Source: Catenulispora sp. GP43
GTDB taxonomy: Bacteria; Actinomycetota; Actinomycetes; Streptomycetales; Catenulisporaceae
DNA: 64,000 nt
Direction of reading: 5' to 3'
NCBI RefSeq assembly: GCF_041260665.1
Contig: NZ_JBGCCT010000020.1
Span: 1 to 64,000, forward strand
Part shown: positions 6,756 to 14,708 of the stretch, piece after piece
Layout: each line of letters opens with the position of its first letter
Numbering within the stretch: position 1 is the stretch's first letter
Made by a program: the position numbers and the translations under genes
Notes under the pieces: generated by a model
The model's input: only the letters and a program-made list of their open reading frames with translations
What the model was told of the DNA's origin: nothing
The model's database searches: none

Positions 6756-8065
6756 GCCAGGACACGGTTCCGGCCGGCCCGAGCAGGTCCGGCCGGAACC
6801 TTCGCCCGCGGATCCCCGGGATGCCCGGGATGCCTGACTACCCGTGGCGCCTGGTCGGGCTGCTCGCCATCACCCAGACCGTCGGCTATGGCGTGCTGTT
6901 CTACTCCTTCTCCGTCTTCCTCGCCCCGACCGCGACGGCCCTGCACACCAGCACCACCACCGTGACCGGCGCCATGACCGCCTCGCTGCTGGCCGCCGCG
7001 GTGGCCGCGGTGCCGGTCGGCCGCTGGCTGGACCGCCACGGTGGCAGAGCCCTGATGGCCCTCGGATCGTCGGCGGCGACTCTGCTCGCGGTGTTCTGGT
7101 CGCGCGTGGAGAGCGTCGCAGAGCTCTACATTGTGTGGATCGCGCTCGGCGTCGTCTGCGCCGGTGTGCTCTACGAGGCCGCGTTCCCGGTCGTCGTGTC
7201 CTGGTTCGACGCCGCCCACCGGGCGCGGGCCCTGCTCTCGGTCACCGTCGTCGCCGGCTTCGCCTCCACCATCTTCCTGCCGCTGGCCGGGTGGCTGAAC
7301 CAGACGTACGGCTGGCGCGACGCGATCGCCGTCCTCGCGCTCGGGCACGGCGTCCTCACCATCCCGCTGCACCTGCTCGTCCGCAGACCCCCGGCGCGCG
7401 CGGCGACATCGGCCGACCCGGCACCGCCTCGCGCCGAGATCATCCGCCACGCGACCCACGACCCGGTCTTCTGGCTCCTCGGCGCCGCTTTCATCGCCCA
7501 GACCTGCGCCGTCTCCGCCATCTCGGTCCTGCTGGTGAGCATGCTCCGCAGCCTCGGCCACAGTCCCGGCTTCGCCGCCACCACCGCGGGCCTGCTCGGC
7601 GTGCTGTCCGTGACCGGCCGTCTGGCCACCACCGCGGCCGGACGGCGCTGGACCATCGGCGCGGTCACGGCTGCGGCCTTCGCCGTCCAGGCCGCCGGCG
7701 CGCTCCTGCTGCCGGTCATCGGCGGTACCACCGTGGGCGCGATCGGCTGCGTGTTGGCCTTCGGCATCGGCTTCGGGGTGTCCACCATCGCCCGGCCCGC
7801 GCTGCTCGCCGAGCGCTACGGCACCACCGCCTTCGCCACCCTCGCCGCCGCGTGGGGAGCCCCGCTCACCTTTGCCAAAGCCGTCGCCCCGCTCGGCGCC
7901 GTCGCCTTGTGGCACGTCGCCGGCCTCGCCACGGCGCTCGACGCGGCTGCCGCGTGCTGTCTGCTCGGGGCCGTCGGCCTGGCGGTCGGTGACCAGTTGA
8001 CCCGGACTCAGGCGCGGGCGCGGGCCCGGGCTCGGGCTCAGCGGCCGGCCGAGACAAGCGCCTAG
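6743..8065 (+). CDS. MFS transporter of the ars cluster
   Basis: A 440-residue, 12-helix major facilitator protein of the inner membrane. The loop 2-3 signature is visible as PVGRWLDRHGGRALMALG, and a second half begins after a cytoplasmic loop rich in Pro and Ala (residues ~217-240). It starts at a GTG 13 bases inside arsO, so translation is coupled; an ATG at 6821 is a possible later start. Its position between arsO and a second arsR suggests it exports an arsenic product, as MFS proteins of the ArsJ and ArsK types do. It lacks the GAPDH partner typical of ArsJ, so the substrate stays open. The C terminus carries an Arg-Ala repeat. Confidence 0.8.
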   Translation: MLQLSQDTVPAGPSRSGRNLRPRIPGMPGMPDYPWRLVGLLAITQTVGYGVLFYSFSVFLAPTATALHTSTTTVTGAMTASLLAAAVAAVPVGRWLDRHGGRALMALGSSAATLLAVFWSRVESVAELYIVWIALGVVCAGVLYEAAFPVVVSWFDAAHRARALLSVTVVAGFASTIFLPLAGWLNQTYGWRDAIAVLALGHGVLTIPLHLLVRRPPARAATSADPAPPRAEIIRHATHDPVFWLLGAAFIAQTCAVSAISVLLVSMLRSLGHSPGFAATTAGLLGVLSVTGRLATTAAGRRWTIGAVTAAAFAVQAAGALLLPVIGGTTVGAIGCVLAFGIGFGVSTIARPALLAERYGTTAFATLAAAWGAPLTFAKAVAPLGAVALWHVAGLATALDAAAACCLLGAVGLAVGDQLTRTQARARARARAQRPAETSA

Positions 8066-8084
8066 CGTGACCTTCGCACCTCCG

Positions 8085-8118
8085 TTTGCCTGCATCTATC
8101 GACGGCTGTAAATATAGA
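8085..8118 (+). promoter_or_regulatory. Promoter/operator of the second arsR operon
   Basis: TTTGCC (8085-8090), an 18-base spacer and TAAATA (8109-8114) lie just before the arsR start at 8122, close enough for a leaderless transcript. An interrupted dyad TCTAT (8095-8099) and ATAGA (8114-8118) overlaps the -10 box, where a bound ArsR dimer would block RNA polymerase. Confidence 0.5.
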
Positions 8119-8121
8119 CGT

Positions 8122-8493
8122 ATGTCGAAGAAGCTGCTGCCACTGATCGAGGGCGAGGGCGAGGGCGACGCCTGCGCGACCGCGCTGGTCGCCGAGCCGC
8201 TGACCGAGGTGGAAGCCGCCGGGCTCGCCGCGGTGTTCAAGGCGCTGGCCGACCCGGTGCGGCTGCGGCTGTTCTCCCTGGTCGCCTCGCACGCCGGCGG
8301 TGAGGCCTGCGTCTGCGACCTGGCCGCGTCCTTCGACGTCACGCAGCCCACCATCAGCCACCACCTGAAGGTGCTGCGCGAGGCCGGGCTGCTGGACTCC
8401 GAGCGCCGTGGAACGTGGATCTACTACCGGGCCCGCCCCGAGGCGCTGGCGCAGTTGTCGACGCTGCTCGCCCCTGGAGCGGTGTCGGCGTGA
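8122..8493 (+). CDS. arsR: ArsR-family arsenical-responsive repressor (second copy)
   Basis: This 123-residue protein has the arsenite motif EACVCDL (Cys63, Cys65) and the recognition helix TQPTISHHLKVLREAGLL. An additional Cys18 could act as third ligand, as in the first ArsR. I place the start at 8122; a reading from 8086 would include the promoter. The N terminus has a Glu-Gly repeat. Its stop overlaps the GTG of the aquaporin gene (GTGA), so it heads an arsR-aqp-arsC operon. Two arsR genes about 3.5 kb apart suggest two separately regulated halves of one resistance island. Confidence 0.9.
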   Translation: MSKKLLPLIEGEGEGDACATALVAEPLTEVEAAGLAAVFKALADPVRLRLFSLVASHAGGEACVCDLAASFDVTQPTISHHLKVLREAGLLDSERRGTWIYYRARPEALAQLSTLLAPGAVSA

Positions 8494-9200
8494 ATCAGCT
8501 GCTGGCCCGGCGTGCCTTCGCCGAATTGCTCGGCACGGGGCTGTTAGTCGCTGTCGTGGTCGGCTCCGGGATCATGGCCGCGCGGCTGTCGCCGAACGAC
8601 GTCGGCTTGGAGCTGCTGGAGAACTCCACCGCCACCGCGCTCGGACTCAGTGTGCTGATTCTGATACTCGGGCCGGTCTCCGGAGCCCACTTCAACCCGG
8701 TCGTCACCCTTGGCGACTTCATCCTGGGGCGGCGGACCGGGACCGGCGTGGACGCCAAGACCGTCGCCGCCTACATCCCGGCGCAGATCGTCGGCGGTAT
8801 CGGCGGCACGATTCTGGCGAACCTCATGTTCGCGCTGCCCGCGGTCACCGCCTCCACCCACACCCGCAGCTCCGGGCACCTGTGGCTGGGGGAGACGGTC
8901 GCCACCGCCGGGCTGATCCTGCTGATCTTCTCCCTGGTCCGTACCGGCCGTGGCGCCCTCGCGGCACCCGCGGTCGGCGCCTACATCGGCGCGGCGTACT
9001 GGTCCACGTCCTCCACCTCGTTCGCCAACCCCGCCGTCACCATCGCGCGGGCCTTCACCGACACCTTCGCCGGGATCGCTCCCGGTTCGGTCGGCGGGTT
9101 CGTCGCCTTCCAGGTGATCGGCGCCGCCGTCGGCGTGGGGCTGGTGGTGGTGTTGTATCCGCACGCTGAGAAACTCGACCCGATTGAAAGGGCGTCCTGA
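8490..9200 (+). CDS. MIP/aquaglyceroporin family channel (AqpS-like)
   Basis: A 236-residue, six-helix channel with both pore asparagine motifs, NPV in HFNPVVT and NPA in FANPAVT. The first motif has Val for the usual Ala. The true start is the GTG at 8490 overlapping the arsR stop; the longer upstream reading is the other frame of arsR. In ars operons such channels (AqpS in rhizobia) let arsenite leave down its gradient after arsenate is reduced by ArsC, which is the next gene here. This explains the absence of an ArsB or Acr3 pump in the window. Confidence 0.88.
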   Translation: MNQLLARRAFAELLGTGLLVAVVVGSGIMAARLSPNDVGLELLENSTATALGLSVLILILGPVSGAHFNPVVTLGDFILGRRTGTGVDAKTVAAYIPAQIVGGIGGTILANLMFALPAVTASTHTRSSGHLWLGETVATAGLILLIFSLVRTGRGALAAPAVGAYIGAAYWSTSSTSFANPAVTIARAFTDTFAGIAPGSVGGFVAFQVIGAAVGVGLVVVLYPHAEKLDPIERAS

Positions 9201-9610
9201 TGTCCGACAAGCCTTCCGTGCTCTTCGTGTGCATCCACAACGCAGGCCGCTCCCAAATGGCGGCCGGCTTCCTCACCCACTACGCGGGCGACCGCATCAC
9301 CGTCGGCTCCGCCGGCTCCGCCCCGGCCGGCTCGGTCAACCCCGCGGTCCTGGAAGCCATGAACGAAGTGGGCATCGACCTGTCCGCCGAGACCCCCAAG
9401 GTCCTCACCGACGAGGCCGCCCTGGCCTCCGACGTCATCATCACCATGGGCTGCGGCGACACCTGCCCGGTCTACCCCGGCAAGCGCTACCTCGACTGGC
9501 CGCTGCCGGACCCGGCCGGCCAGGGGGTCGAAGCCGTCCGGCCGATCCGCGACGAGATCGAGAGGCTCATCAAGGGGCTGATCGACGAGATTTCCCCCGA
9601 GACGGCCTGA
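9200..9610 (+). CDS. arsC: Arsenate reductase ArsC, low-molecular-weight phosphatase type
   Basis: A 136-residue cytoplasmic enzyme reducing As(V) to As(III). The phosphatase loop CIHNAGR (Cys11 to Arg17, CX5R) binds arsenate; Cys85 and Cys89 (MGCGDTC) pass the disulfide outwards; the acid loop is DWPLPDP. These are the marks of the thioredoxin- or mycothiol-linked class. The ATG overlaps the aquaporin stop (TGATG). It acts with the upstream channel: arsenate is reduced here and arsenite released through the pore. Confidence 0.93.
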   Translation: MSDKPSVLFVCIHNAGRSQMAAGFLTHYAGDRITVGSAGSAPAGSVNPAVLEAMNEVGIDLSAETPKVLTDEAALASDVIITMGCGDTCPVYPGKRYLDWPLPDPAGQGVEAVRPIRDEIERLIKGLIDEISPETA

Positions 9611-9661
9611 ACCCCCACGGGTAGAGAAAGTCAGGGTACCTATATCAGGGCTTAGATTTAA

Positions 9662-9690
9662 TTGACGCGCCCCTCCGGCGTCTCTAAGTT
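9662..9690 (+). promoter_or_regulatory. Sigma70-like promoter upstream of unknown gene pair
   Basis: TTGACG (9662-9667), exactly 17 bases, then TAAGTT (9685-9690), preceded by an A/T-rich patch. It points at the hypothetical gene whose frame becomes open at 9757. The gap 9611-9852 holds nothing else I can recognise; no clear terminator follows arsC. Confidence 0.5.
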
Positions 9691-9852
9691 GGCTACTTGG
9701 CGAGATGATTCGATCACTCGCAGCGGTCGCGAGTGTCGGCGGCGGGGTCGGGTTGATGGGGGATCCGGCCGTCACCGGGTGGCCGGGAGATCGGTGATGC
9801 CTGGGAGGTCTTCAGCGGCCGTGTCAGAAGCCTGCAACCGCAGTTCGACGGC

Positions 9853-10383
9853 TTGTGCACCCGATGTCTCGGCCTACTCCAGGGGATCGAGAACGACGGC
9901 GGGTTGCCCGAGGCCGACGCCAGACAGCTGATCATGAATCCCGATCAGCTGTCTGGCACCCTCATGGCCGTCGCGGCGCACAGCTCGCTGGGATCCGACC
10001 GGCTGAGTGCCGCGGCCGACAAGATCCGCACCCCCGTCATCGACGCGGCCAGCCTCCGACGCGGCCAGTTGGAGACCTTGACGTCGCTCACCGATGAGGA
10101 ACGCCGGAACTACTACTTCCTCTTCCAGGTCTTCGCCCGGGAGTTCATGGTCCCGCGGCTGCGGACTGGCACCGCCGAGGAACGCGCGGCCTTGTTCGAC
10201 ACCGTCGAACAAGGCCTGGCCGACGGCGACGTGCTCATCGATGACGCCGTCGACAACGAGATCATCGACGAACTCGTCTACGTCGGCCACACCCTGAGGG
10301 ACGATCCCGTCGACCTCACCGGTGCCGGCCCCCTCACCACAGAACGCATCGACCGGACCCGCAACTGGCGGCCCGGCACGTGA
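9853..10383 (+). CDS. Hypothetical protein, uncertain N terminus
   Basis: The frame is open from 9757 and already reads like protein before any usual start (EIGDAWEVFSGRVRSLQPQF). The first listed start, a TTG at 9853, is therefore doubtful. An ATG frame at about 9756 (MGDPAVTGWPGD) would join it after a one-base shift near 9780. An ATG at 9934 is a third choice, but it lies in the loop of a 15-bp perfect hairpin. The body is acidic and helical, with LTDEERRNYYFLFQVFAREF and a C-terminal half rich in Asp. No family was recognised. It is followed by a 69-residue gene that probably shares its transcript. Confidence 0.55.
   Translation: MCTRCLGLLQGIENDGGLPEADARQLIMNPDQLSGTLMAVAAHSSLGSDRLSAAADKIRTPVIDAASLRRGQLETLTSLTDEERRNYYFLFQVFAREFMVPRLRTGTAEERAALFDTVEQGLADGDVLIDDAVDNEIIDELVYVGHTLRDDPVDLTGAGPLTTERIDRTRNWRPGT
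9919..9957. repeat. Perfect 15-bp inverted repeat inside a coding frame
   Basis: GCCAGACAGCTGATC (9919-9933) is followed by nine bases and its exact complement GATCAGCTGTCTGGC (9943-9957). The loop begins with an in-frame ATG (9934). In RNA this would be a very stable stem near the start of the hypothetical gene; in DNA it is a large dyad of the sort bound by dimeric regulators or recombinases. Confidence 0.75.
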
Positions 10384-10406
10384 GCACACGTGAGCGCACG
10401 TGAGCA
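10377..10406. repeat. Three tandem 10-bp CACGTGAGC(A/G) repeats
   Basis: CACGTGAGCA, CACGTGAGCG and CACGTGAGCA follow one another, each containing the palindrome CACGTG, with a partial fourth copy. The first copy contains the stop of the preceding gene. A 10-bp period puts each CACGTG on the same face of the helix. Confidence 0.65.
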
Positions 10407-10442
10407 CACACGGATCCCATCGAGACACCGGGACGGAGACCC

Positions 10443-10652
10443 ATGCGTCCAGTACCGGACAGCGGCGACCTGGGCCTTGACCTGGACGGCCTCGACCGCT
10501 TCGCCAGCGCGTTGGACAACCTCGCCGGCCAGTGGGACGGAACCGACAACCAGATCGGCGACGCCGACTGGCTCGCCGGTGACGCTGACATCCTCGACGC
10601 CCTCAGCGCCTTCACACGATCCTGGGCCAGCGCAATGCCCATCGCCTACTAG
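10443..10652 (+). CDS. Hypothetical small acidic protein (69 aa)
   Basis: An ATG with GGAG at 5-8 bases upstream opens a 69-residue protein, MRPVPDSGDLGLDLDGLDRF followed by a helical stretch with two tryptophans (GQWDG and DADWLAG) and ending SWASAMPIAY. Length and amphipathic helices vaguely recall short WXG-like proteins, but the WxG turn is not convincing. It lies 59 bases downstream of the preceding unknown gene. Its TAG shares the palindrome CTAG with the stop of the convergent peptidase gene. Confidence 0.6.
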   Translation: MRPVPDSGDLGLDLDGLDRFASALDNLAGQWDGTDNQIGDADWLAGDADILDALSAFTRSWASAMPIAY

Positions 10653-11317
10653 CGCTCGAACAACCTCCAGTGCCCCTCCGAGACCACCTCGACAACACCC
10701 TCCACCACCTTGATGGCCGTCTCGTCGTCGAGGGCGTACCCCGGAACCGGTATGCGTGCGGCCCACTTCTCCGCGTCGGCCATGGTGTTCTCCGGGCACA
10801 TCGGGTTGTCCAGGTGCGGGAAGATCGAAAAGCCGACCATGCCCAGCGCGCCGTCGCCTCCGGCGGCCAGTTTCCAGCCCACGAACTCCTCGCCGACGTG
10901 CGGGGCCATCACCATGCTGCCGGCGCTCAGGCCCACGTAGACCGTGTCGTCCAACGACGGGAACAGGTCCGCCAGGCCGGACTCCCGCATCCAGTGGTGC
11001 AGGTACAGGACGTCGCCGCCGCACACCAGTAGGGCATCGGTCTCGCGGACCAGGGGGACCCAGTTGTCCCGGTCGATGCTGGGCAGGGCGGTCAGCTCCA
11101 GCATGCCCACCGACTTCCAGCCCAGCTCGACCATGGGGGTGGGGCTCTGCCCGGCGATCTGCCGCCACGTCATGACCGCCGTCCCGGGCAGCATGCCGTA
11201 CATCGCGGTGGGGATGCACAGGGCGGTGGACTCGGCGATGGGTTTGCCCAGCATGTCGGTCAGGGCGTCGCGGATGCTCTGGTTGCTGACGCCGCCGGAG
11301 GTGAGGAGAAGCTTCAT
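10649..11317 (-). CDS. Peptidase E-like serine peptidase (family S51)
   Basis: A 222-residue protein with the glutamine-amidotransferase-like fold of peptidase E. The nucleophile elbow GLSAGS has its serine near residue 131, preceded by the strand DALLVCGGDVLYL and followed by FSIFPHLDN. Peptidase E cleaves N-terminal aspartyl dipeptides; actinobacterial relatives are mostly untested. I chose the ATG at 11317 because AAGGAAGG lies five bases upstream; an ATG at 11335 is in frame but has no ribosome site. It converges on the small gene at 10443. Confidence 0.82.
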   Translation of the reverse strand: MKLLLTSGGVSNQSIRDALTDMLGKPIAESTALCIPTAMYGMLPGTAVMTWRQIAGQSPTPMVELGWKSVGMLELTALPSIDRDNWVPLVRETDALLVCGGDVLYLHHWMRESGLADLFPSLDDTVYVGLSAGSMVMAPHVGEEFVGWKLAAGGDGALGMVGFSIFPHLDNPMCPENTMADAEKWAARIPVPGYALDDETAIKVVEGVVEVVSEGHWRLFER

Positions 11318-11374
11318 CGCGCCTTCCTTGTCCATGGCAGGGGATTCAATCACGGCGCACTGACTCGAACGAGC

Positions 11375-12028
11375 ATGCGAATCGGGGACGCCCCACTGGG
11401 CTCCGCGCGCCTCGCCGAGCACGGGAATCTGCACTACGTCGTGCTCTTTCCCGGGGTGGCCGCCGTGCGCATCAGCAGGCGTCCCAGTTCCGCCGCCGAG
11501 TTGCCGCGGCGGACCGAGATCCTGCGGGGCGTCGAGGCGGCGGGGCTGCCGTTCGCCGTGCCGGTGCCGCTGACGGCGGTGACCCCGTTCGGGGAACGTG
11601 TGGCCGTCGCGGTTTCGTGGGCCGACATCCTGGGCGACGAGGTCATTCCGCGCCTGCCGCCGAAGTGGCGGGACGGGGTCCGGCGGCGGCTGGACGCGCT
11701 GCTGGCGCTCGACGACGTGCCGGCCGGGCTCGTGCACGGCGACCTCGGCGGGGGCGACATCCACTTCGGCCGGGACGGCAAGCTGGTCGGCGTCCTGGAC
11801 TGGGACGTGGCGATCCTGTCCGACCCGGCCATCGACGCGGCGCTCGCTGCGACCTGGCAGGGCTGGGACGTGCTGCGTGCGGCGACGGACGAGCAGACCT
11901 GTCGGCGCGCCTGGGCCTGGAACGACGCCATCGAGGCCGGGCACCTCCACGCGGTGTTCGCGAACAAGTCGTTGGAGAGCGTTGACGGGTTCGTGAGCTC
12001 GATCGTGGCGTGGTTCGAAAGCCGGTAG
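11375..12028 (+). CDS. Aminoglycoside phosphotransferase-fold (APH) protein
   Basis: A 217-residue protein with the catalytic part of the APH/choline kinase fold: LVHGDLGGGDIHF (Brenner-type HGD loop) and GVLDWDVAILSDPAIDAAL (metal-binding DWD). The asparagine usually found four residues after HGDL is an aspartate here, so the chemistry may differ. The N-terminal lobe is short. Most genomic members phosphorylate unknown small molecules, and nothing indicates a resistance function. It is divergent from the peptidase E-like gene. Confidence 0.78.
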   Translation: MRIGDAPLGSARLAEHGNLHYVVLFPGVAAVRISRRPSSAAELPRRTEILRGVEAAGLPFAVPVPLTAVTPFGERVAVAVSWADILGDEVIPRLPPKWRDGVRRRLDALLALDDVPAGLVHGDLGGGDIHFGRDGKLVGVLDWDVAILSDPAIDAALAATWQGWDVLRAATDEQTCRRAWAWNDAIEAGHLHAVFANKSLESVDGFVSSIVAWFESR

Positions 12029-12048
12029 GACGCCCGAGGCCCGACGCC

Positions 12049-12942
12049 CTAACCCCGAGCTGCCGGCGGCTCCATCGCCCACCGGATCAGGCTCGTCAGC
12101 GCCCGGCCGGCCGGCTGCACCCCCGCGCGCTCGGCGAGCGGCAGGTACGGCAGGTGCAGCGGCTTGCGTGCCCACCGGGGCAACAGCGCGACGGCGTTGG
12201 CGGCCAGCACGGCGTATGGCGGCCGGGCCGCCCAGGGCAGCGGCGGGTCCGCCAGCAGGAAGCGCGCCGCTTCGCGGGCCTGCGTGGTCGCCCTGAGCTC
12301 GGGCCGGTAGGCGCGGAGCCGGTCGACGAGTTCCGCCCGGGTGGTCGGCGGGTCGAGGACGCCGAGTGCGGTGGCCACGAAGGCGGCGTCGGCGATGTAG
12401 CCGTCGGCCTGCGCGGGACTCAGCGGCCGGCGGCCGTAGCGCTGGTAGGCGCGCAGGAAGCTGTCGACTTCGGCGACGTGGACCCAGCCGAGCAGGTGCG
12501 GGTCCGAGGCGTGGTACGGCTGCCCGTCGACGGTGCCGCGGACGCGCTCGTGCACCGCGCGGACTGTGTCCACTGCGTGCTGCGCGTCCTCGGCGGTGCC
12601 GAAGGTGGTGAAGGCCAGGAAGGTGCTGGTCCGTTGCAGGCGGCCCCACGGATCGCTCCGGTAGCCGGAGTGTCCGGCGACGGCGGCCATGGCCAGCGGG
12701 TGCAGGGACTGCAACAGCAGGGCGCGCAGGCCGCCGATGAACATGGACGCGTCGCCGTGGACGATGCGGATCGGCCGGTCGGGGGCGAACCAGCGGGGCC
12801 CGGGCGTGTCGTGGATGCGTTTGCGGGCGGCCGGGCCGCCGGGACCGGCCACCCGGCCGAACAGCTCGGCCCGCAGCCGGTGTCGGACGGCTTCGGCGCC
12901 CGGGAGGTTCGGGAGGCTCGGGAGGTTCGACCCCGTCAGCAT
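12049..12942 (-). CDS. MpaB-like (DUF2236) oxygenase family protein
   Basis: A 297-residue protein of the DUF2236 family, which includes fungal MpaB and the rubber-cleaving latex clearing protein. Family features are the opening RIVHGDASMFIGGLRALLLQ, then LHPLAMAAVAGHSGY, and WVHVAEVDSFL, whose histidines are candidate haem or metal ligands. It probably carries out an oxidative step on a lipid-like substrate. It lies 19 bases after a TetR gene on the same strand and is the last gene of a four-gene operon. Confidence 0.82.
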   Translation of the reverse strand: MLTGSNLPSLPNLPGAEAVRHRLRAELFGRVAGPGGPAARKRIHDTPGPRWFAPDRPIRIVHGDASMFIGGLRALLLQSLHPLAMAAVAGHSGYRSDPWGRLQRTSTFLAFTTFGTAEDAQHAVDTVRAVHERVRGTVDGQPYHASDPHLLGWVHVAEVDSFLRAYQRYGRRPLSPAQADGYIADAAFVATALGVLDPPTTRAELVDRLRAYRPELRATTQAREAARFLLADPPLPWAARPPYAVLAANAVALLPRWARKPLHLPYLPLAERAGVQPAGRALTSLIRWAMEPPAARG

Positions 12943-12961
12943 CTCTTCATCGTAACTTCGG

Positions 12962-13561
12962 TCAGCCCAGGGCGGGGGCCAGCCAGCGGTCGAGGAAGGC
13001 GCGGAGCTGGGCCTCGTCCCGCGGCGGGGTGCCGGGGTGCTGGAGCAGCGAGGTGAGCAGGCGCATGATCATCTCGGCGAGGCCGGGCAGGTCGGCGTCG
13101 GAGATGCCCGCGGCGGCCCAGTCGACGGGGAACCGCCGCAGCATCCGCGCGCCGTAGGCGATGGTGGTCGCGGTGGTGGCGCCGCGGCCGAAGGCGTCGG
13201 AGTCGCCGAGGTGCAGCGACAGGCTCACGCGGGGCTCGGCCGGGATGGTCCGGAGGCAGAAGAGCATGCCCTCGACCACGGCCTCGGCCGGATCGGTGAG
13301 TTCCCGGTCCCGCAGGTGGGCCAGGAGCTGGTCCACGAACGCGTCGGCGCCCTGGGCCGCGACCTCGCCGACGATGTCGCCGATGCCCGTGAAGTGGCGG
13401 TAGACGGTCTGGCGGGTGACCCCCAGCTCGGTCGCGACGTCGGACAGGGTGGTCTTGGCGACGCCGTACCTGTCGACGCAGCGGGCGGTCGCATCGACGA
13501 TGCGTTGCCGGGCTTCGGCCTCCGTGGCCGGAGGGCGGCCGGCCCAACCGTGGTGCGCCAT
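12962..13561 (-). CDS. TetR-family transcriptional regulator
   Basis: A 199-residue regulator with a standard N-terminal helix-turn-helix (TTLSDVATELGVTRQTVYRH, residues ~37-56) and a helical ligand-binding domain. It lies between a membrane-protein gene (12 bases upstream) and the MpaB-like gene. The likely operator is the TCATACA/TGTATGA palindrome at 16213-16239, at the head of the operon, which would make this an autoregulated unit. Confidence 0.92.
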   Translation of the reverse strand: MAHHGWAGRPPATEAEARQRIVDATARCVDRYGVAKTTLSDVATELGVTRQTVYRHFTGIGDIVGEVAAQGADAFVDQLLAHLRDRELTDPAEAVVEGMLFCLRTIPAEPRVSLSLHLGDSDAFGRGATTATTIAYGARMLRRFPVDWAAAGISDADLPGLAEMIMRLLTSLLQHPGTPPRDEAQLRAFLDRWLAPALG

Positions 13562-13573
13562 GGGATCAGGATA

Positions 13574-14692
13574 TTAGCGGCGTGAGGCGGAGGTGCGACG
13601 TGCGGCAGTGGTGCGATGTGCTGCGAGGATGATGCCGGCCGCCGCCACCGCGCACAGCGTGGAGTACCACAGGCTGCCGATCGGCGTCCCCTGCTTGGTC
13701 ACGCCGTGGGACGAAGCCAGGTAAGCGGGCGATGCGATGAGCCACAGGGCTATCAGCACACCGAGGTAGAACGGGGGATAGGCGCGGGCGAACAGGGGTG
13801 CGGGTGCGGGTGTTGGCGCGGGGCCGGTGCGGGGCGCTTGCCAGGTGTCTATCAGCAGACCGAGGCCGATGATCCAGACGGCGGCGAGTTCGACCCCGAT
13901 GATCGCTCGCTGGACGCCGAGGTGCCCGCCGCCCTGGAACAAGCCCGCGGGCGCGCCCGCGACGACCATCGCCAGTGGCGCGAGGGCTCCGGCGACGACG
14001 GATCGCCAGGTGATGCCGGGACCGGTTTTGCTTCCGGTTCCGGTCAGGCGGATGACGAGGTACACCAGCGCGGCGAAGGAGACGGAGGCGAACAGGAACA
14101 TGCTGTTCATCGGCACCGAAGCCAGCGCGGGCTGGTTGACCTTGGTATCGCCGGGGTTCCAGGCCCACCACCGCAACTGCGGGCCGAGCTGGTCGAAGAT
14201 CTCGTAGAAGACCTGGCACACGAACGCGACGGCCAGCGCGCCGGCGACCGTGCCGCGCCGTGCGAACACGTCCAGGGCCCGCACCAGTTCGTACGCGAGC
14301 TGGGACAGCGCGGGATAGAAGGCCACGATGTAGAGCGGCAGCCGGTCGTACATCAACTGCACGGTGAAGACGTTGTGGGAGAAGATGAAACCGACCTGCT
14401 TGTCGAGGCCGAACCAGCCCGGGAAGTACAACGGCGGCTCGATGACCGCCAGGTAGGCGACCGAGGCGAACCACAGCGTGAGGTTGACCGGGTCGCCGTC
14501 GTGCCGCCACCGCCGCCATGCATGAACCAGGGCGAACACCGCGCCGCCGATGATGAGCAGTTCCAGGATCGGCATGGTGCCGTTGCTCAAGTGGAACGGG
14601 TCGCGGAACGTCACCACCGGATCGGCGTGACGGCAGGAGAATCCGAGGCCCTCGGCGATGTGCTCGGCAGTCGGATCGCAGGTCTGGTCCAC
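13574..14692 (-). CDS. Polytopic membrane protein, function unknown
   Basis: A 372-residue protein with about eight hydrophobic helices (for example PILELLIIGGAVFALVHAW and GVELAAVWIIGLGLLIDTW), conserved-looking loops such as EPPLYFPGWFGLD, and a Pro-Thr-Ala loop near residues 285-300. The N-terminal segment has two cysteines outside the membrane spans. No transporter or enzyme motif was recognised. It lies 16 bases downstream of the FAD oxidoreductase gene, suggesting a common membrane-linked oxidation pathway. Confidence 0.78.
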   Translation of the reverse strand: MDQTCDPTAEHIAEGLGFSCRHADPVVTFRDPFHLSNGTMPILELLIIGGAVFALVHAWRRWRHDGDPVNLTLWFASVAYLAVIEPPLYFPGWFGLDKQVGFIFSHNVFTVQLMYDRLPLYIVAFYPALSQLAYELVRALDVFARRGTVAGALAVAFVCQVFYEIFDQLGPQLRWWAWNPGDTKVNQPALASVPMNSMFLFASVSFAALVYLVIRLTGTGSKTGPGITWRSVVAGALAPLAMVVAGAPAGLFQGGGHLGVQRAIIGVELAAVWIIGLGLLIDTWQAPRTGPAPTPAPAPLFARAYPPFYLGVLIALWLIASPAYLASSHGVTKQGTPIGSLWYSTLCAVAAAGIILAAHRTTAARRTSASRR

Positions 14693-14708
14693 CGCGGGGT
14701 CCCCATCC

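Noticed and set aside
9662-9931. Plus-strand 89-codon frame in the gap after arsC
   Set aside because: Overlaps the better protein-like frame that is open from 9757 and has no ribosome site; Arg/Ser-rich like a shadow.
11375-12028. Aminoglycoside resistance gene
   Set aside because: Only the general APH fold is visible, the HGD loop Asn is replaced by Asp, and nothing ties it to a known resistance enzyme.
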